Assembly (NCBI RefSeq): GCF_026167665.1
Contig: NZ_CP098740.1
Coordinates: 6,944,001 to 7,008,000, forward strand
DNA: 64,000 nucleotides
Source of the DNA: Streptomyces drozdowiczii
Lineage (GTDB): Bacteria; Actinomycetota; Actinomycetes; Streptomycetales; Streptomycetaceae
Direction of reading: 5' to 3'
Part shown: positions 1 to 9,595 of the stretch, one piece after another
Numbering within the stretch: position 1 is the stretch's first letter
Layout of the letters: each line of letters begins with the position of its first letter
The notes under the pieces: model-generated
Told to the model about the DNA's origin: nothing
Database searches by the model: none
Seen by the model: only the letters and a program-made list of their open reading frames with translations
Made by a program: the position numbers and the translations under genes

Positions 1-1301
1 AGCGGCTACGCCCTCGTACTGGCGGTTCTGCTGATCACCGCGGGGCGGCTCGGCGACGTCTGGGGCCCCCGCAACCTCTTCATCGCGGGCGTCGTGGTGT
101 TCACCGCCGCCAGCATCGCGTGCGGCCTGGCCACCGGCCCCGTGATGCTGATCGTCGCCCGCGGGGTGCAGGGTCTCGGCGCCGCGCTGCTCACACCGCA
201 GACCATGACGCTGATCATGTCGGTCTTCCCCGCGCAGCGGCGCGGCACCGCGATGGGCATCTGGGGCATGGTGGCGGGCCTGGCCACGCTGTCCGGCCCG
301 ACCGTGGGCGGGGTGCTGGTCTCCACCCTGGGCTGGCGCTGGATCTTCCTGGTGAACGTGCCGATCGGGATCGCGGCGCTGGCGCTGGCCTTCCTGGTGG
401 TGCCCGACCTGCGGACGGGCCGGACCCGGACCTTCGACATCCCCGGCGTTCTGCTGGCCACCGGTGCGCTGTTCTGCCTGACCTTCGCGCTCCAGGAGGG
501 TGAGCACTACCACTGGGGCCCGAAGATCTGGGGGCTGCTCGCCGCGGGCGCCGTGCTGACCGCCGGTTTCCTCGTCCACCAGCGCGGCCGGCAGGACCGG
601 GAACCGCTCGTGCCGTTCGCCCTGTTCAAGGACCGCAACTTCTCCGTGCTGACGGTGCTGGTCGCCCTGGTCTCGATGGCGATGATCGGGCTGGTCCTCC
701 CCTTCAACCTCTACCTGCAGTCGGTCCTCGGCCTGAGCGCGATCAAGGCGGGCCTCGTACTCGCCCCGTCGTCGCTGGTGTCGATGACGGTGGGGCCCTT
801 CGCGGGCCGGCTCTCGGACCGGATCGGCGGCAAGTACCTGCTGATGGCGGGGCTCACCCTCTACGCCGTGGGGATGGCGGCCATCGCGCTGATCGCCGGC
901 CCGGCCTCCCCTGGTACGCCTTCGTCCCGGCCACCCTCATCACCGGTCTCGGCATCGGCTGCGTGATCGCGCCCATGTCCGCGGAAGCGATGCGCAACGT
1001 CGAACCGCGGCTCGCAGGAGCGGCCTCCGGCGTCAACAACACGATCCGCCAGACCGGTTCGGTCATCGGCGCGGCCGCGGTGGGCGCGCTGCTCCAGAGC
1101 CGCCTCGCCGCGGAACTGGCCGGCGGAAAGGCGTACGCGGACGCCTTCATCGCCACCCTGCACGTAACGGCGGTGCTGCCGATCGCCGTGGTACTGGCCG
1201 GGGCGCTGGCCTGCTTGCTGATCCGCGGCCGGACCGAGGAGACCGCGGAGGCGCCCGCCGGGGCGGGCCCCGGAAAGGCGGCTGCGGCGACAGGCGTTTA
1301 G
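1..1301 (+). CDS. MFS drug exporter, DHA2 family (5' truncated by window, apparent frameshift)
   Basis: Membrane antiporter that would export a toxic or secreted product, probably self-resistance or product efflux for this cluster. The reading frame is open from base 1, so the N-terminus lies outside the window. Visible are the loop residues GRLGDVWGPR (MFS motif A-like), the RGVQGLGAALLTP segment and the antiporter-type GPTVGGVL motif, followed by many hydrophobic helices as in 14-helix QacA/EmrB exporters. Near 905-911 the frame breaks. Adding one C to the CCCC run restores the expected helix (PWYAFVPATLITGLGIG) and joins it to the C-terminal part from 963 onward (MSAEAMRNVEPRLAGAASGVNNT, typical DHA2). 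The stop is TAG at 1299-1301, which overlaps a promoter element of the next gene. Family call is firm. Whether the frameshift is real or a sequencing error is open, but the many similar breaks in the window favour error. Confidence 0.85.
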
Positions 1302-1328
1302 AACGGCTTTAGCCGGACGGCTGATCCT
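1295..1328 (+). promoter_or_regulatory. SARP-type promoter upstream of the DUF5988 gene
   Basis: Two TTTAG pentamers start at 1297 and 1308, exactly 11 bp apart, the period typical of SARP (Streptomyces antibiotic regulatory protein) direct repeats. Ten bases after the second TTTAG lies GATCCT (1323-1328), a plausible -10. The same arrangement occurs before pccB, the FAAL gene and mutA. The first repeat overlaps the exporter stop codon. Confidence 0.55.
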
Positions 1329-1382
1329 GTCCGCACAGTGCCGTTCACTGCCTCCGGATCCATGACCCAAGGAGACGACGCC

Positions 1383-1604
1383 ATGACAACACAGCCCCCT
1401 AACGTGATCCTCAGCGGTGGACCCGCGACGCTCGAACTCAAGCTCGAGGACCGGATCCGTTACGTCGAGGACACGACCTCCAAGGTGAAGCTGCTCAAGG
1501 GCAACCGGTACGAGCACTTCGAGCCCACGAACGGCATGACCACGGAGCAGGAGCTGGAACTCCTGGTCTACGCATGGAGCGGATACACCTACGTCGCCGA
1601 GTAG
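1383..1604 (+). CDS. DUF5988-type small protein, 73 aa
   Basis: Small acidic protein of unknown function, resembling the DUF5988 proteins often found in actinobacterial polyketide and peptide clusters. The ATG at 1383 is chosen over the in-frame upstream codon at 1338 because AAGGAG lies about 7 bases before it. The sequence has an N-terminal VILSGGPATL segment, a charged middle (KLKLLKGNRYEHFEP-like) and a C-terminal aromatic stretch (YAWSGYTYVAE). No signal peptide, membrane segment or catalytic motif is visible. It is followed by a strong terminator and preceded by a SARP-type promoter, so it is probably a single-gene transcript co-regulated with the cluster. Family assignment is from memory of the profile and was not searched. 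Confidence 0.75.
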   Translation: MTTQPPNVILSGGPATLELKLEDRIRYVEDTTSKVKLLKGNRYEHFEPTNGMTTEQELELLVYAWSGYTYVAE

Positions 1605-1625
1605 AAACCCACCGCCGAGAACACC

Positions 1626-1675
1626 GAAGCCGCCCGGGCACCGAGCACCCGGGCGGCTTCCGCTTTCCGTTTTTC
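1626..1675 (+). terminator. Rho-independent terminator
   Basis: A perfect 13-bp inverted repeat (GAAGCCGCCCGGG at 1626-1638, its complement at 1648-1660) with a 9-base loop, followed by a T-rich tail ending in TTTTT at about 1671-1675. It lies between convergent genes and best serves the DUF5988 gene, with the stem possibly also stopping the MarR transcript. Confidence 0.85.
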
Positions 1676-1681
1676 CGCAGG

Positions 1682-2143
1682 TCAGGCCGGATCGGGCGCC
1701 AGCCGGGCCAGCACCTCCGGCGACAGCCGCCGGGCCAGGGCCTCCAGCAGGGCGATCACCTCGGTCACCTCCACCGGGTCCTCGGTCCCCAGCGCCGTGG
1801 CCAGGGCCTCGTCCACCCGCGTCGCGGCGACCTCCGCACGGCGGTCGGTCACCTCGGGGTTCTGGCGGACCAGGGTCCGGCGGCGGTCGCGGGCGTCGGT
1901 CCGGGTGACCACCGAGCCGGTCTCCCGCAACCGCGCCACGCAGGCGGACACAGCACTCTGCGGCAGACCGGAACGGGTGGCGATCTCACCGACCGTCGTG
2001 TCCGGGTGCGCGTAGATGTCGAGCATCACGATCAGGACCGACCGTGTGCTCATCTGCCGCTTGCCAAGGCTTTCGGTGGGAATGGCTTCCTCACCGATCT
2101 TCATGAGGGTGCGCCCCAGCAGGAAAAGCTGTACTCCATTCAC
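1682..2143 (-). CDS. MarR-family transcriptional regulator
   Basis: Dimeric winged-helix DNA-binding protein, 153 aa, the usual MarR length. The core is the helix-turn-helix around TVGEIATRSGLPQSAVSACVARL, then the wing with the basic DARDRRRTLVR turn (the D-x-R-D-R-R motif of MarR wings), then C-terminal dimerisation helices. The start is taken as GTG at 2143. The next in-frame ATG, 13 codons on, would remove part of the first dimer helix. MarR proteins usually repress a neighbouring transporter or enzyme and respond to a small phenolic or antibiotic ligand. Here the DHA2 exporter two genes away is the likeliest target (inference). It is convergent with the DUF5988 gene and has its own promoter in the AT-richer stretch 2144-2175. 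Confidence 0.85.
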   Translation of the reverse strand: MNGVQLFLLGRTLMKIGEEAIPTESLGKRQMSTRSVLIVMLDIYAHPDTTVGEIATRSGLPQSAVSACVARLRETGSVVTRTDARDRRRTLVRQNPEVTDRRAEVAATRVDEALATALGTEDPVEVTEVIALLEALARRLSPEVLARLAPDPA

Positions 2144-2194
2144 ACGGACGACCTTATATCGGGCTTGATGTATCAGTTCAAATGGGCAGAGCTG

Positions 2195-3253
2195 TCAGCC
2201 GACCACGGTCCAGTTGTCGTTTCCGGCGAGGAGGGCGGCGAGGTCGCCCTTGCCGTGGCGTTCGACGGCGGTGTCGAGTTGGTCGGCCATGGTGGTGTCG
2301 TAGACGGGGCGCTGCACGCTGCGTAGGACGCCGATGGGGGTGTGGTGGAGGGTGTCGGCGTCGGCGAGTCGGGACAGGGCGAAGGCCGTCGTCGGGCTCG
2401 GGGCGTGGGCGTCGTGGATGAGGATCTGTGACTTGTTGTCCTCGGTGACCGGGACGACTTTCAGGTCGCCGGTGAGGGGGTCGCGTACGACGCCCTTCGC
2501 ACCGTCCGCGCCGAAGACGATCGGCTGCCCGTGTTCGAGGCGGATCACCGCCTCTTGGGCTTGGTCCTTGTCCTTGAGGACTTCGAAGGCGCCGTCGTTG
2601 AAGATGTTGCAGTTCTGGTAGATCTCGACCAGTGCGGTGCCGGGGTGGTCGGCGGCGGCGCGGAGCACGCTGGTGAGGTGTTTGCGGTCGGAGTCGACGG
2701 TTCTCGCGACGAAGGATGCCTCCGCGCCGATCGCGAGGGACACCGGGTTGAACGGGGCGTCCAGGGAGCCCATGGGCGTCGATTTGGTGATCTTGCCGAG
2801 TTCGGAGGTCGGGGAGTACTGGCCCTTGGTCAGGCCGTAGATCCGGTTGTTGAACAGCAGGATCTTCAGGTTGACGTTGCGGCGCAGGGCGTGGATGAGG
2901 TGGTTGCCGCCGATGGACAGGGCGTCGCCGTCACCCGTGACGACCCAGACGGACAGGTCGCGGCGGGAGGTGGCGAGGCCGGTGGCGATGGAGGGGGCGC
3001 GGCCGTGGATGGAGTGCATCCCATACGTATTCATGTAGTACGGGAAGCGGGAGGAGCAGCCGATGCCGGAGATGAAGACGATGTTTTCTTTGGCCAGGCC
3101 GAGGTCGGGCATGAAGCCCTGGACGGCGGCGAGGACGGCGTAGTCGCCGCAGCCGGGGCACCAGCGCACTTCCTGGTCGGACTTGAAGTCCTTCATGGAC
3201 TGCGTGGTCTCGGCTTTGGGGACGAGCTGGAGCAGTTCGTTGGTCTCAGGCAT
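2195..3253 (-). CDS. korB: 2-oxoacid:ferredoxin oxidoreductase, beta subunit
   Basis: Thiamine-diphosphate-binding subunit of the enzyme that converts 2-oxoglutarate (or another 2-oxoacid) plus CoA to acyl-CoA, CO2 and reduced ferredoxin. The 352 aa are full length for actinobacterial KorB. Visible are the N-terminal RWCPGCGDYAV cluster-binding cysteines, SGIGCSSRFPYY, and the ThDP motif GDGDALSIGGNH followed by FNNRIYGLTKGQ. It starts at ATG 3253, overlapping the alpha gene by 8 bp, so the two are translationally coupled. Last gene of the pcc-kor operon. In this setting the likely product, succinyl-CoA, could be isomerised by MutAB to methylmalonyl-CoA (inference). It could equally be a paralogue of the housekeeping enzyme. 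Confidence 0.9.
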   Translation of the reverse strand: MPETNELLQLVPKAETTQSMKDFKSDQEVRWCPGCGDYAVLAAVQGFMPDLGLAKENIVFISGIGCSSRFPYYMNTYGMHSIHGRAPSIATGLATSRRDLSVWVVTGDGDALSIGGNHLIHALRRNVNLKILLFNNRIYGLTKGQYSPTSELGKITKSTPMGSLDAPFNPVSLAIGAEASFVARTVDSDRKHLTSVLRAAADHPGTALVEIYQNCNIFNDGAFEVLKDKDQAQEAVIRLEHGQPIVFGADGAKGVVRDPLTGDLKVVPVTEDNKSQILIHDAHAPSPTTAFALSRLADADTLHHTPIGVLRSVQRPVYDTTMADQLDTAVERHGKGDLAALLAGNDNWTVVG

Positions 3254-5156
3254 CGATGGCCTCCTCGAGAGCGGTGGCGAGCTGCTCGGCCTTGAACGGC
3301 ATGCCGTTGACCTGGTTGTAGCTGTGGGCGTCGACCAGGTAGGTGGCGCGGATGAGGGTGGCGAGCTGGCCGAGGTTCATCTCGGGGACGACCACCTTGT
3401 CGTAACGTCCCAGCACCTCGCCCAGATTCCGGGGGAAGGGGTTGAGATGCCGTAGATGAGCCTGGGCGATGGAACGCCCGGAGGCGCGCAGGCGGCGCAC
3501 GGCGGCGGTGATCGGCCCGTACGTCGAGCCCCACCCCAGGACGAGGGTCTTCGCTTCGGCGGGGTCGTCGACTTCCAGGTCGGGGACTTGGATGCCGTCG
3601 ATCTTGGCTTGGCGGGTGCGGACCATGAAGTCGTGGTTGGCGGGGTCGTAGGAGATGTTGCCGGTGCCGTCCTGCTTCTCGATCCCGCCGATGCGGTGTT
3701 CGAGGCCCGGGGTGCCGGGGACGGCCCAGGGGCGGGCCAGGGTCTGCGGGTCGCGTTTGTAGGGCCAGAAGACTTCGGTGCCGTCGGCGAGTTCGTGGTT
3801 GGGGCCGCTCGCGAACTGGACGCGCAGGTCGGGCAGCTGGTCGAGCTCGGGGATGCGCCAGGGCTCGGAGCCGTTGGCGAGGTAGCCGTCGGAGAGCAGG
3901 AAGACCGGGGTGCGGTAGGTCAGCGCGATCCGTGCCGCGTCCATGGCGGCGTCGAAGCAGTCCGCCGGGGTGCGCGGGGCCACGATCGGGACCGGGGCCT
4001 CACCGTTGCGCCCGTACATCGCCTGGAGCAGGTCCGCCTGTTCCGTCTTGGTCGGCAGCCCCGTCGAGGGCCCACCACGCTGAATGTCCACGATCAGCAA
4101 CGGCAGTTCCAACGACACCGCGAGCCCGATGGTCTCCGACTTCAGCGCCACCCCCGGCCCCGACGTCGTCGTCACCGCAAGCGAACCACCGAACGCGGCA
4201 CCCAGCGCGGCGCCGATGCCGGCGATCTCGTCCTCGGCCTGGAAGGTGCGCACGCCGAAGTTCTTGTGCCGGCTCAGCTCGTGCAGGATGTCGGAGGCCG
4301 GGGTGATCGGGTACGAGCCGAGATACAGCGGCAGGTCGGCCTGCTGGGAGGCGGCGATCAGCCCGTAGGACAGGGCCAGGTTCCCCGAGATGTTGCGGTA
4401 GGTGCCGGTGGGGAAGGCCTGCGAGGCCGGGGCGACCTCGTAACTGACGGCGAAGTCCTCCGTCGTCTCACCGAAGTTCCACCCGGCCCGGTAGGCGGCC
4501 ACGTTCGCCTCCGCGATCTGCGGCTTCTTCGCGAACTTCGCCCGCAGAAAGGCTTCGGTGCCCTCGGTCGGGCGGTGATACATCCACGACAGCAGCCCGA
4601 GCGCGAACATGTTCTTCGACCGCTCGGCCTCCTTGCGGGAGAGCCCGAACTCCTTCAACGCCTCGATCGTCAAAGTCGTCAACGGCACCGGGTGGACGTT
4701 GTACGCCTCCAGCGAGCCGTCCTCCAGCGGATTGCTCTCGTAGCCGACCTTCGCCATCGGCCGCTTCGTGAACTCGTCGGTGTTCACGATGATCTCGGCC
4801 CCGCGCGGCACATCCGCGATGTTCGCCTTCAGCGCCGCCGGATTCATCGCGACCAGCACGTTCGGGGCGTCCCCCGGAGTCAGGATGTCGTGATCGGCGA
4901 AGTGCAGCTGGAACGACGAAACCCCCGGCAGAGTCCCTGCGGGGGCCCGGATCTCGGCCGGAAAGTTCGGCAGCGTGGACAGATCGTTCCCGAACGACGC
5001 CGTCTCCGACGTGAACCGGTCACCCGTCAACTGCATCCCGTCACCCGAATCACCCGCGAAACGGATGACGACCCGGTCGACCGACCGGACCTCTTTAGGC
5101 GTGAGCCGCAGCTCCGCGGGCGCGATGTCGTCAACAACGGACATGAGGGTTCTCAC
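3246..5156 (-). CDS. korA: 2-oxoacid:ferredoxin oxidoreductase, fused gamma-alpha subunit
   Basis: Partner of KorB in CoA-dependent oxidative decarboxylation of 2-oxoacids. At 636 aa it has the actinobacterial fused layout. An N-terminal gamma domain (about residues 25-215) begins with [17 protein letters not shown], and the alpha domain carries [13 protein letters not shown], the catalytic-region [16 protein letters not shown] and [12 protein letters not shown]. It starts at GTG 5156 within a GTGA overlap (5153-5156) with pccA. Such overlaps recur through this operon and argue for coupled translation. Finding kor genes in one transcription unit with an acyl-CoA carboxylase, inside a methylmalonyl-hungry PKS cluster, points to precursor supply. 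The exact 2-oxoacid cannot be read from sequence. Confidence 0.9.
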   Translation of the reverse strand: MRTLMSVVDDIAPAELRLTPKEVRSVDRVVIRFAGDSGDGMQLTGDRFTSETASFGNDLSTLPNFPAEIRAPAGTLPGVSSFQLHFADHDILTPGDAPNVLVAMNPAALKANIADVPRGAEIIVNTDEFTKRPMAKVGYESNPLEDGSLEAYNVHPVPLTTLTIEALKEFGLSRKEAERSKNMFALGLLSWMYHRPTEGTEAFLRAKFAKKPQIAEANVAAYRAGWNFGETTEDFAVSYEVAPASQAFPTGTYRNISGNLALSYGLIAASQQADLPLYLGSYPITPASDILHELSRHKNFGVRTFQAEDEIAGIGAALGAAFGGSLAVTTTSGPGVALKSETIGLAVSLELPLLIVDIQRGGPSTGLPTKTEQADLLQAMYGRNGEAPVPIVAPRTPADCFDAAMDAARIALTYRTPVFLLSDGYLANGSEPWRIPELDQLPDLRVQFASGPNHELADGTEVFWPYKRDPQTLARPWAVPGTPGLEHRIGGIEKQDGTGNISYDPANHDFMVRTRQAKIDGIQVPDLEVDDPAEAKTLVLGWGSTYGPITAAVRRLRASGRSIAQAHLRHLNPFPRNLGEVLGRYDKVVVPEMNLGQLATLIRATYLVDAHSYNQVNGMPFKAEQLATALEEAIDA

Positions 5157-6925
5157 GACTCCTTGATCTCGCAGATGGTGGCGCCTGAGGTCACAGAGGC
5201 GCCGACTGTGGCCGTGAGGCCGACGACCGTGCCGGAGCGGTGCGCGTTGAGCGGCTGCTCCATCTTCATGGCTTCCAGGACGACGATGAGGTCGCCTTCC
5301 TTGACTTCCTGGCCTTCTTCGACGGCGATCTTCACGATCGTGCCCTGCATCGGGGAGGCCAGGGTGTCGCCGGAGACGGCCGAGCCGGACTTCTTGGCCG
5401 CGCGCCGCTTGGGCTTGGCACCCGCAGCGAGACCGGTACGGGCCAGGCTCATCCCGAGCGAGGAGGGCAGCGAGACCTCCAGGCGCTTGCCGCCGACCTC
5501 GACGACCACCGTCTCGCGGCCGGACTCGTCATCCGCCTCCGCCTCCGCCGGCGCGGCGAACGGCTTGATCTCGTTGACGAACTCCGTCTCGATCCAGCGC
5601 GTGTGCACACGGAACGGATCCGCGGTGAACGCCGGGTCCCTCACGACCGCGCGGTGGAACGGGATCGCGGTCGCCATCCCCTCCACCTGGAACTCCGCCA
5701 GGGCGCGCGCCGCGCGCTGGAGCGCCTGCTCACGGGTCGCACCCGTCACGATCAGCTTCGCGAGCAGGGAGTCCCAGGCCGGGCCGATGACCGAGCCGGA
5801 CTCTACGCCCGCGTCCAGGCGCACGCCCGGACCCGACGGTGCCTCGAACTTCGTGACGGTGCCGGGGGCCGGGAGGAAGCCGCGGCCCGGGTCCTCGCCG
5901 TTGATCCGGAACTCGAAGGAGTGACCGCGCGAGACCGGGTCCTCATACCCGAGTGCTTCGCCGTCGGCGATCCGGAACATCTCACGCACCAGGTCGATAC
6001 CGGAGACCTCCTCGGTCACCGGGTGCTCCACCTGCAGGCGGGTGTTGACCTCCAGGAAGGAGATCGTGCCGTCCATCCCGACCAGGAACTCGACCGTCCC
6101 GGCGCCGACGTAGCCGGCCTCCTTCAGGATCGCCTTCGACGCCGCGTACAGCTCCGCGTTCTGCGCGTCCGACAGGAACGGCGCCGGAGCCTCCTCCACC
6201 AGCTTCTGGTGGCGGCGCTGCAACGAGCAGTCACGCGTCGAGACGACGACCACGTTGCCGTGCGTGTCGGCCAGGCACTGCGTCTCCACATGCCGCGGCT
6301 TGTCGAGGTAGCGCTCCACGAAGCACTCCCCGCGCCCGAACGCCGCGACCGCCTCACGCACCGCGGAGTCGTACAGCTCCGGGATCTCCTCCAGCGTCCG
6401 CGCGACCTTCAGCCCGCGCCCGCCACCACCGAACGCCGCCTTGATCGCGATCGGCAGCCCGTGCTCCTCCGCGAACGCCACGACCTCCGCCGAACCCGCC
6501 ACCGGATCCGGGGTCCCCGCGACCAGCGGGGCACCGGCACGCTGCGCGATATGACGGGCGGCGACCTTGTCACCCAGATCCCGGATCGCGTGCGGCGGCG
6601 GGCCGATCCACGTCAGACCCGCGTCCAGCACCGCCTGGGCGAACTCGGCGTTCTCCGAGAGGAAGCCGTAACCCGGGTGGACCGCGTCCGCCCCCGAGTC
6701 CTCGGCAGCCTGGAGCACCTTGGCGATGTCCAGATAACTGGCCGCCGGGGTGTCACCGCCCAGAGCGAATGCCTCGTCGGCCACACGGACGTGCAGAGCG
6801 TCACGATCCGGATCGGCGTAGACGGCCACGCTGCCGATACCCGCGTCCCGACAGGCCCGGGCAACACGAACAGCGATCTCGCCACGGTTGGCGACGAGCA
6901 CCTTGCGGATTCCGCCGGTCGTCAC
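5153..6925 (-). CDS. pccA: Acyl-CoA (propionyl/acetyl-CoA) carboxylase alpha subunit, biotin carboxylase-BCCP
   Basis: Cytosolic subunit that carboxylates its own biotin using ATP and bicarbonate and passes CO2 to the beta subunit. About 590 aa, the standard size. The N-terminal biotin carboxylase opens with [13 protein letters not shown], followed by the ATP-grasp loop [12 protein letters not shown] and [14 protein letters not shown]. The C-terminal carrier domain has EAMKMEQPL, whose second K is the biotinylated lysine. I choose GTG at 6925 rather than 6934: it forms a GTGA overlap with the epsilon gene stop once the likely one-base error near 6940 is corrected, matching the other junctions of this operon. 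It would supply (2S)-methylmalonyl-CoA (or malonyl-CoA) to the PKS extender ATs. Confidence 0.9.
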   Translation of the reverse strand: MTTGGIRKVLVANRGEIAVRVARACRDAGIGSVAVYADPDRDALHVRVADEAFALGGDTPAASYLDIAKVLQAAEDSGADAVHPGYGFLSENAEFAQAVLDAGLTWIGPPPHAIRDLGDKVAARHIAQRAGAPLVAGTPDPVAGSAEVVAFAEEHGLPIAIKAAFGGGGRGLKVARTLEEIPELYDSAVREAVAAFGRGECFVERYLDKPRHVETQCLADTHGNVVVVSTRDCSLQRRHQKLVEEAPAPFLSDAQNAELYAASKAILKEAGYVGAGTVEFLVGMDGTISFLEVNTRLQVEHPVTEEVSGIDLVREMFRIADGEALGYEDPVSRGHSFEFRINGEDPGRGFLPAPGTVTKFEAPSGPGVRLDAGVESGSVIGPAWDSLLAKLIVTGATREQALQRAARALAEFQVEGMATAIPFHRAVVRDPAFTADPFRVHTRWIETEFVNEIKPFAAPAEAEADDESGRETVVVEVGGKRLEVSLPSSLGMSLARTGLAAGAKPKRRAAKKSGSAVSGDTLASPMQGTIVKIAVEEGQEVKEGDLIVVLEAMKMEQPLNAHRSGTVVGLTATVGASVTSGATICEIKES

Positions 6926-7175
6926 GACGCCCACGCTCCGGGGCCCGGTAGAAGCCCGCGGGCTGTTCCCAGCGGATGCGGCCCCGCCCGGGTGCGCGCG
7001 ACTCGTCGCCCCGCACGCCGTCGGCGGCTCCGGACTCGGCTTCCCCGCCGGGTGCGAAGCGGGCGGCGAGCACCGCGGCGAGCGCGGCGACGTCCTCGGC
7101 GCTCGGGTTGCCTCCGGTGATCCGCAGCGAGGCCAGCGAGAGTTCCACCCCGGCGCGGGGCTCCTCGGCCGTCAC
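6922..7175 (-). CDS. Acyl-CoA carboxylase epsilon subunit (apparent frameshift)
   Basis: Small non-catalytic subunit that stabilises the alpha/beta carboxylase complex in actinomycetes. It starts at GTG 7175, overlapping the pccB stop in a GTGA. The body contains the epsilon signature [23 protein letters not shown], then a variable charged linker and [14 protein letters not shown]. As read, the frame runs on into pccA to 6801, giving an odd 124-aa product. Adding one C in the CCCC run at about 6940-6943 gives instead a PGAWAS ending and TGA at 6922-6924, with a GTGA overlap to pccA and a normal length of about 84 aa. I prefer that reading. The identity is from the short NP-S-E-D-AAL helix and the operon position. 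Confidence 0.75.
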
Positions 7176-8791
7176 AGCGGGAGGTTTCCGTGCTTGCGGC
7201 CCGGGAGCGGCACATGCTTCGTCCGCAGCATGGCGAGAGCGGCGATCAGCCGGCCGCGGGTGTCGGCGGGGTCGATCACGTCGTCGACGAGCCCGCGCTC
7301 GGCAGCGTAGTAGGGGTGCATGAGTTCGGTCGTGTACTCCTTGATCTTCTGTGCGCGCATCTCCGCGGGGTCGTCGGCGGCGGCTATCTCGCGGCGGAAG
7401 ATGACGTTGGCCGCGCCCTCGGCCCCCATGACGGCGATCTCGTTGCTGGGCCAGGCCAGTGCGACGTCGGCACCGATGGAGCGGGAGTCCATGACGATGT
7501 AGGCGCCGCCGTACGCCTTGCGCAGGACGAGCGAGATCCGTGGGACGGTGGCGTTGCAGTACGCGTAGAGCAGTTTGGCTCCGTGCCGGATCACTCCGCC
7601 GTGTTCCTGGTCCACGCCCGGAAGGAAGCCGGGTACGTCGACCAGGGTGACCAGCGGGATGCTGAAGGCATCGCAGAACTGGACGAAGCGGGCCGCCTTC
7701 TCGCTGGACTCGATGTCGAGCACGCCGGCGAGGACGGCGGGCTGGTTCGCGACGATGCCGGTGACCCGGCCGTCGAGCCGGGCGAGGCCGCAGACGACGT
7801 TCTGCGCCCACTGCCCGTGGACCTCGAAGAAGTCACCGTGGTCGACGATCTCCTCGATCACCCGGCGCATGTCGTACGCCTGGTTGGCCTGGGACGGGAC
7901 GAGGTCCAGCAGGCGTTCGCACCGGCGGTCGGCGGGGTCGTCGGCCGGGGCGACCGGCGGAAGCTCGCGATTGTTCGAGGGGAGCATCGACAGGAGGTGG
8001 CGGACGTCCTCCAAGCAGCTCTCCTCGGTGTCGTAGGCGAAGGCGGCCACTCCTGAGACCGCGGCGTGCACATCGGCACCGCCGAGGCCGTTCTGGGAGA
8101 TTTCCTCGCCGGTCACCGACCGGACGACGTCGGGGCCGGTGATGAACATCTGCGAGGTGCCGCGGACCATGAAGACGAAGTCCGTGAGCGCCGGGGAGTA
8201 CGCCGCGCCGCCCGCGCAGGGCCCGAGCATCACCGAGATCTGCGGGATGACACCGGAGTTGCGGACATTGCGCTGGAAGATGCCGCCGTAGCCGGCCAGG
8301 GCCGAGACGCCTTCCTGGATACGGGCGCCGGCGCCGTCGCACAGGCCGACGACGGGGGCGCCGGCGGCCTCGGCGAGGTCCATGACCTTGTGGATCTTCT
8401 CCGCGTGGGCCTCGCCGAGGGCGCCGCCGAAGATCCGGAAGTCGTGGGCGTACGTGAAGACGGTGCGGCCGTGGACGGTGCCCCAGCCGATGACGACGCC
8501 GTCGCTGTGCGGCTTCTTGTCCTCCAGGCCGAAGCCGGTGGCCCGGTGACGGCGCAGGCCCTCGATCTCGACGAACGTACCCTCGTCGAAGAGGAGGGCG
8601 ACGCGTTCACGGGCCGTCAGCTTGCCTTTGGCGTGCTGGGCCTCGGTGGCGCGGTCGCTCGGGCCGCGGAGCACCTGCTCCTGGAGGGCGTTCAGTTCGG
8701 CGGTGCGTTCGCGCAGGGTGGTGTTCGGAACGGGCTGGGGCGTCGGCGGGCGCTCCGCGGGGCGGACGGGCCTGTCCTCGACGATGCTCAT
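7172..8791 (-). CDS. pccB: Acyl-CoA (propionyl-CoA) carboxylase beta subunit, carboxyltransferase
   Basis: Transfers the carboxyl group from biotin to propionyl-CoA (or acetyl-CoA), giving methylmalonyl- or malonyl-CoA. The 539 aa are full length. Both carboxyltransferase halves are present, with glycine-rich acyl-CoA binding stretches (LCDGAGARIQEG; LGPCAGGAAYSPALTDF) and LVDVPGFLPGVDQEHGGVIRHGAK followed by RKAYGGAYIVM in the second half. The residue around VDVPGFLPG, which separates propionyl from acetyl specificity in the PccB/AccB family, was not resolved here. It starts at ATG 8791 with AAAGGTGA upstream. First gene of the pccB-pccE-pccA-korA-korB operon, driven by the SARP-type promoter at 8845-8880. 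Confidence 0.92.
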   Translation of the reverse strand: MSIVEDRPVRPAERPPTPQPVPNTTLRERTAELNALQEQVLRGPSDRATEAQHAKGKLTARERVALLFDEGTFVEIEGLRRHRATGFGLEDKKPHSDGVVIGWGTVHGRTVFTYAHDFRIFGGALGEAHAEKIHKVMDLAEAAGAPVVGLCDGAGARIQEGVSALAGYGGIFQRNVRNSGVIPQISVMLGPCAGGAAYSPALTDFVFMVRGTSQMFITGPDVVRSVTGEEISQNGLGGADVHAAVSGVAAFAYDTEESCLEDVRHLLSMLPSNNRELPPVAPADDPADRRCERLLDLVPSQANQAYDMRRVIEEIVDHGDFFEVHGQWAQNVVCGLARLDGRVTGIVANQPAVLAGVLDIESSEKAARFVQFCDAFSIPLVTLVDVPGFLPGVDQEHGGVIRHGAKLLYAYCNATVPRISLVLRKAYGGAYIVMDSRSIGADVALAWPSNEIAVMGAEGAANVIFRREIAAADDPAEMRAQKIKEYTTELMHPYYAAERGLVDDVIDPADTRGRLIAALAMLRTKHVPLPGRKHGNLPL

Positions 8792-8844
8792 TCAAGGTCA
8801 CCTTTCGACGCGGGTGTGCCAGTGGGCCGGCTGGCGCGCCACAG

Positions 8845-8880
8845 AGGTTCGGTGGACCCCCTAAAGCCGGGCTTGCGCGC
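8845..8880 (-). promoter_or_regulatory. SARP-type promoter of the pcc-kor operon
   Basis: On the minus strand GCAAGCCCGGCTTTAG occupies 8876-8861. It is a 15/16 match to the site before the FAAL gene (22988-22973). GCGCAAG and GCTTTAG are heptads separated by 4 bases (11-bp period). Ten bases after TTTAG lies GAACCT (8850-8845), a plausible -10, about 55 bases before the pccB start. Confidence 0.65.
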
Positions 8881-8889
8881 AGGGCGGCG

Positions 8890-9530
8890 CAGTGTCCTGG
8901 CGGCCGGGACGGCCGTACAGCCGGGTGCGGCACCCGTACCTGGTGCGGGCACATGTGTGGTTATCGCGTGCGTCTGTTGATGAACTCATGAAGGGGGCTG
9001 AATGATCGGTTTCTCTGCTCCCCGCGCCGGCCGGGAAACCGGACGCCGGTCCTGTTTTCTCCTCGTGCCGGGTACCTCAATTGACGCTGAGCGACGGGCC
9101 GGCGATTCTCCGGAACTGCGCGCACAGCCGTTCGAACCGGACCGGGGGCGGGAGTCCTGTCGATCGCCCTCGACGCCCTCCACCGGGGCATGACCCGAGG
9201 GGCGGGGCCCGTCGAGCACGGGACGCCCCGTCCTCCCGACGGAGACGGCACCTCGGCCGCGGAGCACTTAATTCATCAATGCCTTAACAGCCCGCAGCCC
9301 GGACGGAAATACGGACGACACCGAGCGCACCCCGGAAGAAACCGACAGGATCAAAAGGGTGGCCATCAAATGAACGGCCTTGCTTTCTTCCGAGTGCACA
9401 TGTACGGGACATATGCGTGAAGCATTCGGGAAATCCGGCTCGCATTTACGCGCGGAAGAGACGTACACCGCCGGACGGAGCGGCAAGGAGCAGACCCTCA
9501 TCGGTCACGAATTGCCCCAGGAACGGCAAA
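8890..9530 (+). other. Intergenic stretch without a convincing gene
   Basis: About 640 bases, less GC-rich than the flanks toward 9268-9500. Short open frames on both strands lack ribosome sites, family resemblance or codon bias. A 16-codon frame with an ATG at 9370 is noted but not supported. It separates the pcc promoter from the terminator of the peptide gene. Confidence 0.6.
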
Positions 9531-9566
9531 GCTCCCGCAACCGGCCGAGGCGGCCGGTCGGGGAGC
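9531..9566 (-). terminator. Hairpin downstream of the peptide gene
   Basis: Imperfect inverted repeat: GCTCCC...ACCGGCC (9531-9546) pairs with GGCCGGT...GGGGAGC (9552-9566) around a 5-base loop. It lies about 30 bases beyond the stop of the small exported peptide. No clear T-run follows, as is common in actinomycetes. Confidence 0.5.
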
Positions 9567-9595
9567 GGACGAGCGACTCCGACCCAAGGTCCGAG

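Noticed and set aside
3456..5924. 822-codon open frame on the plus strand opposite korA/pccA
   Set aside because: Shadow of high-GC coding on the other strand: composition is Arg/Gly/Val-rich and no domain is recognisable, while the minus strand shows full KorA and PccA motifs.
9370..9420. 16-codon frame beginning MNGLAFFRVHMYGTYA
   Set aside because: Only a weak purine stretch upstream, no signal peptide or known family; too short to support without translation data.
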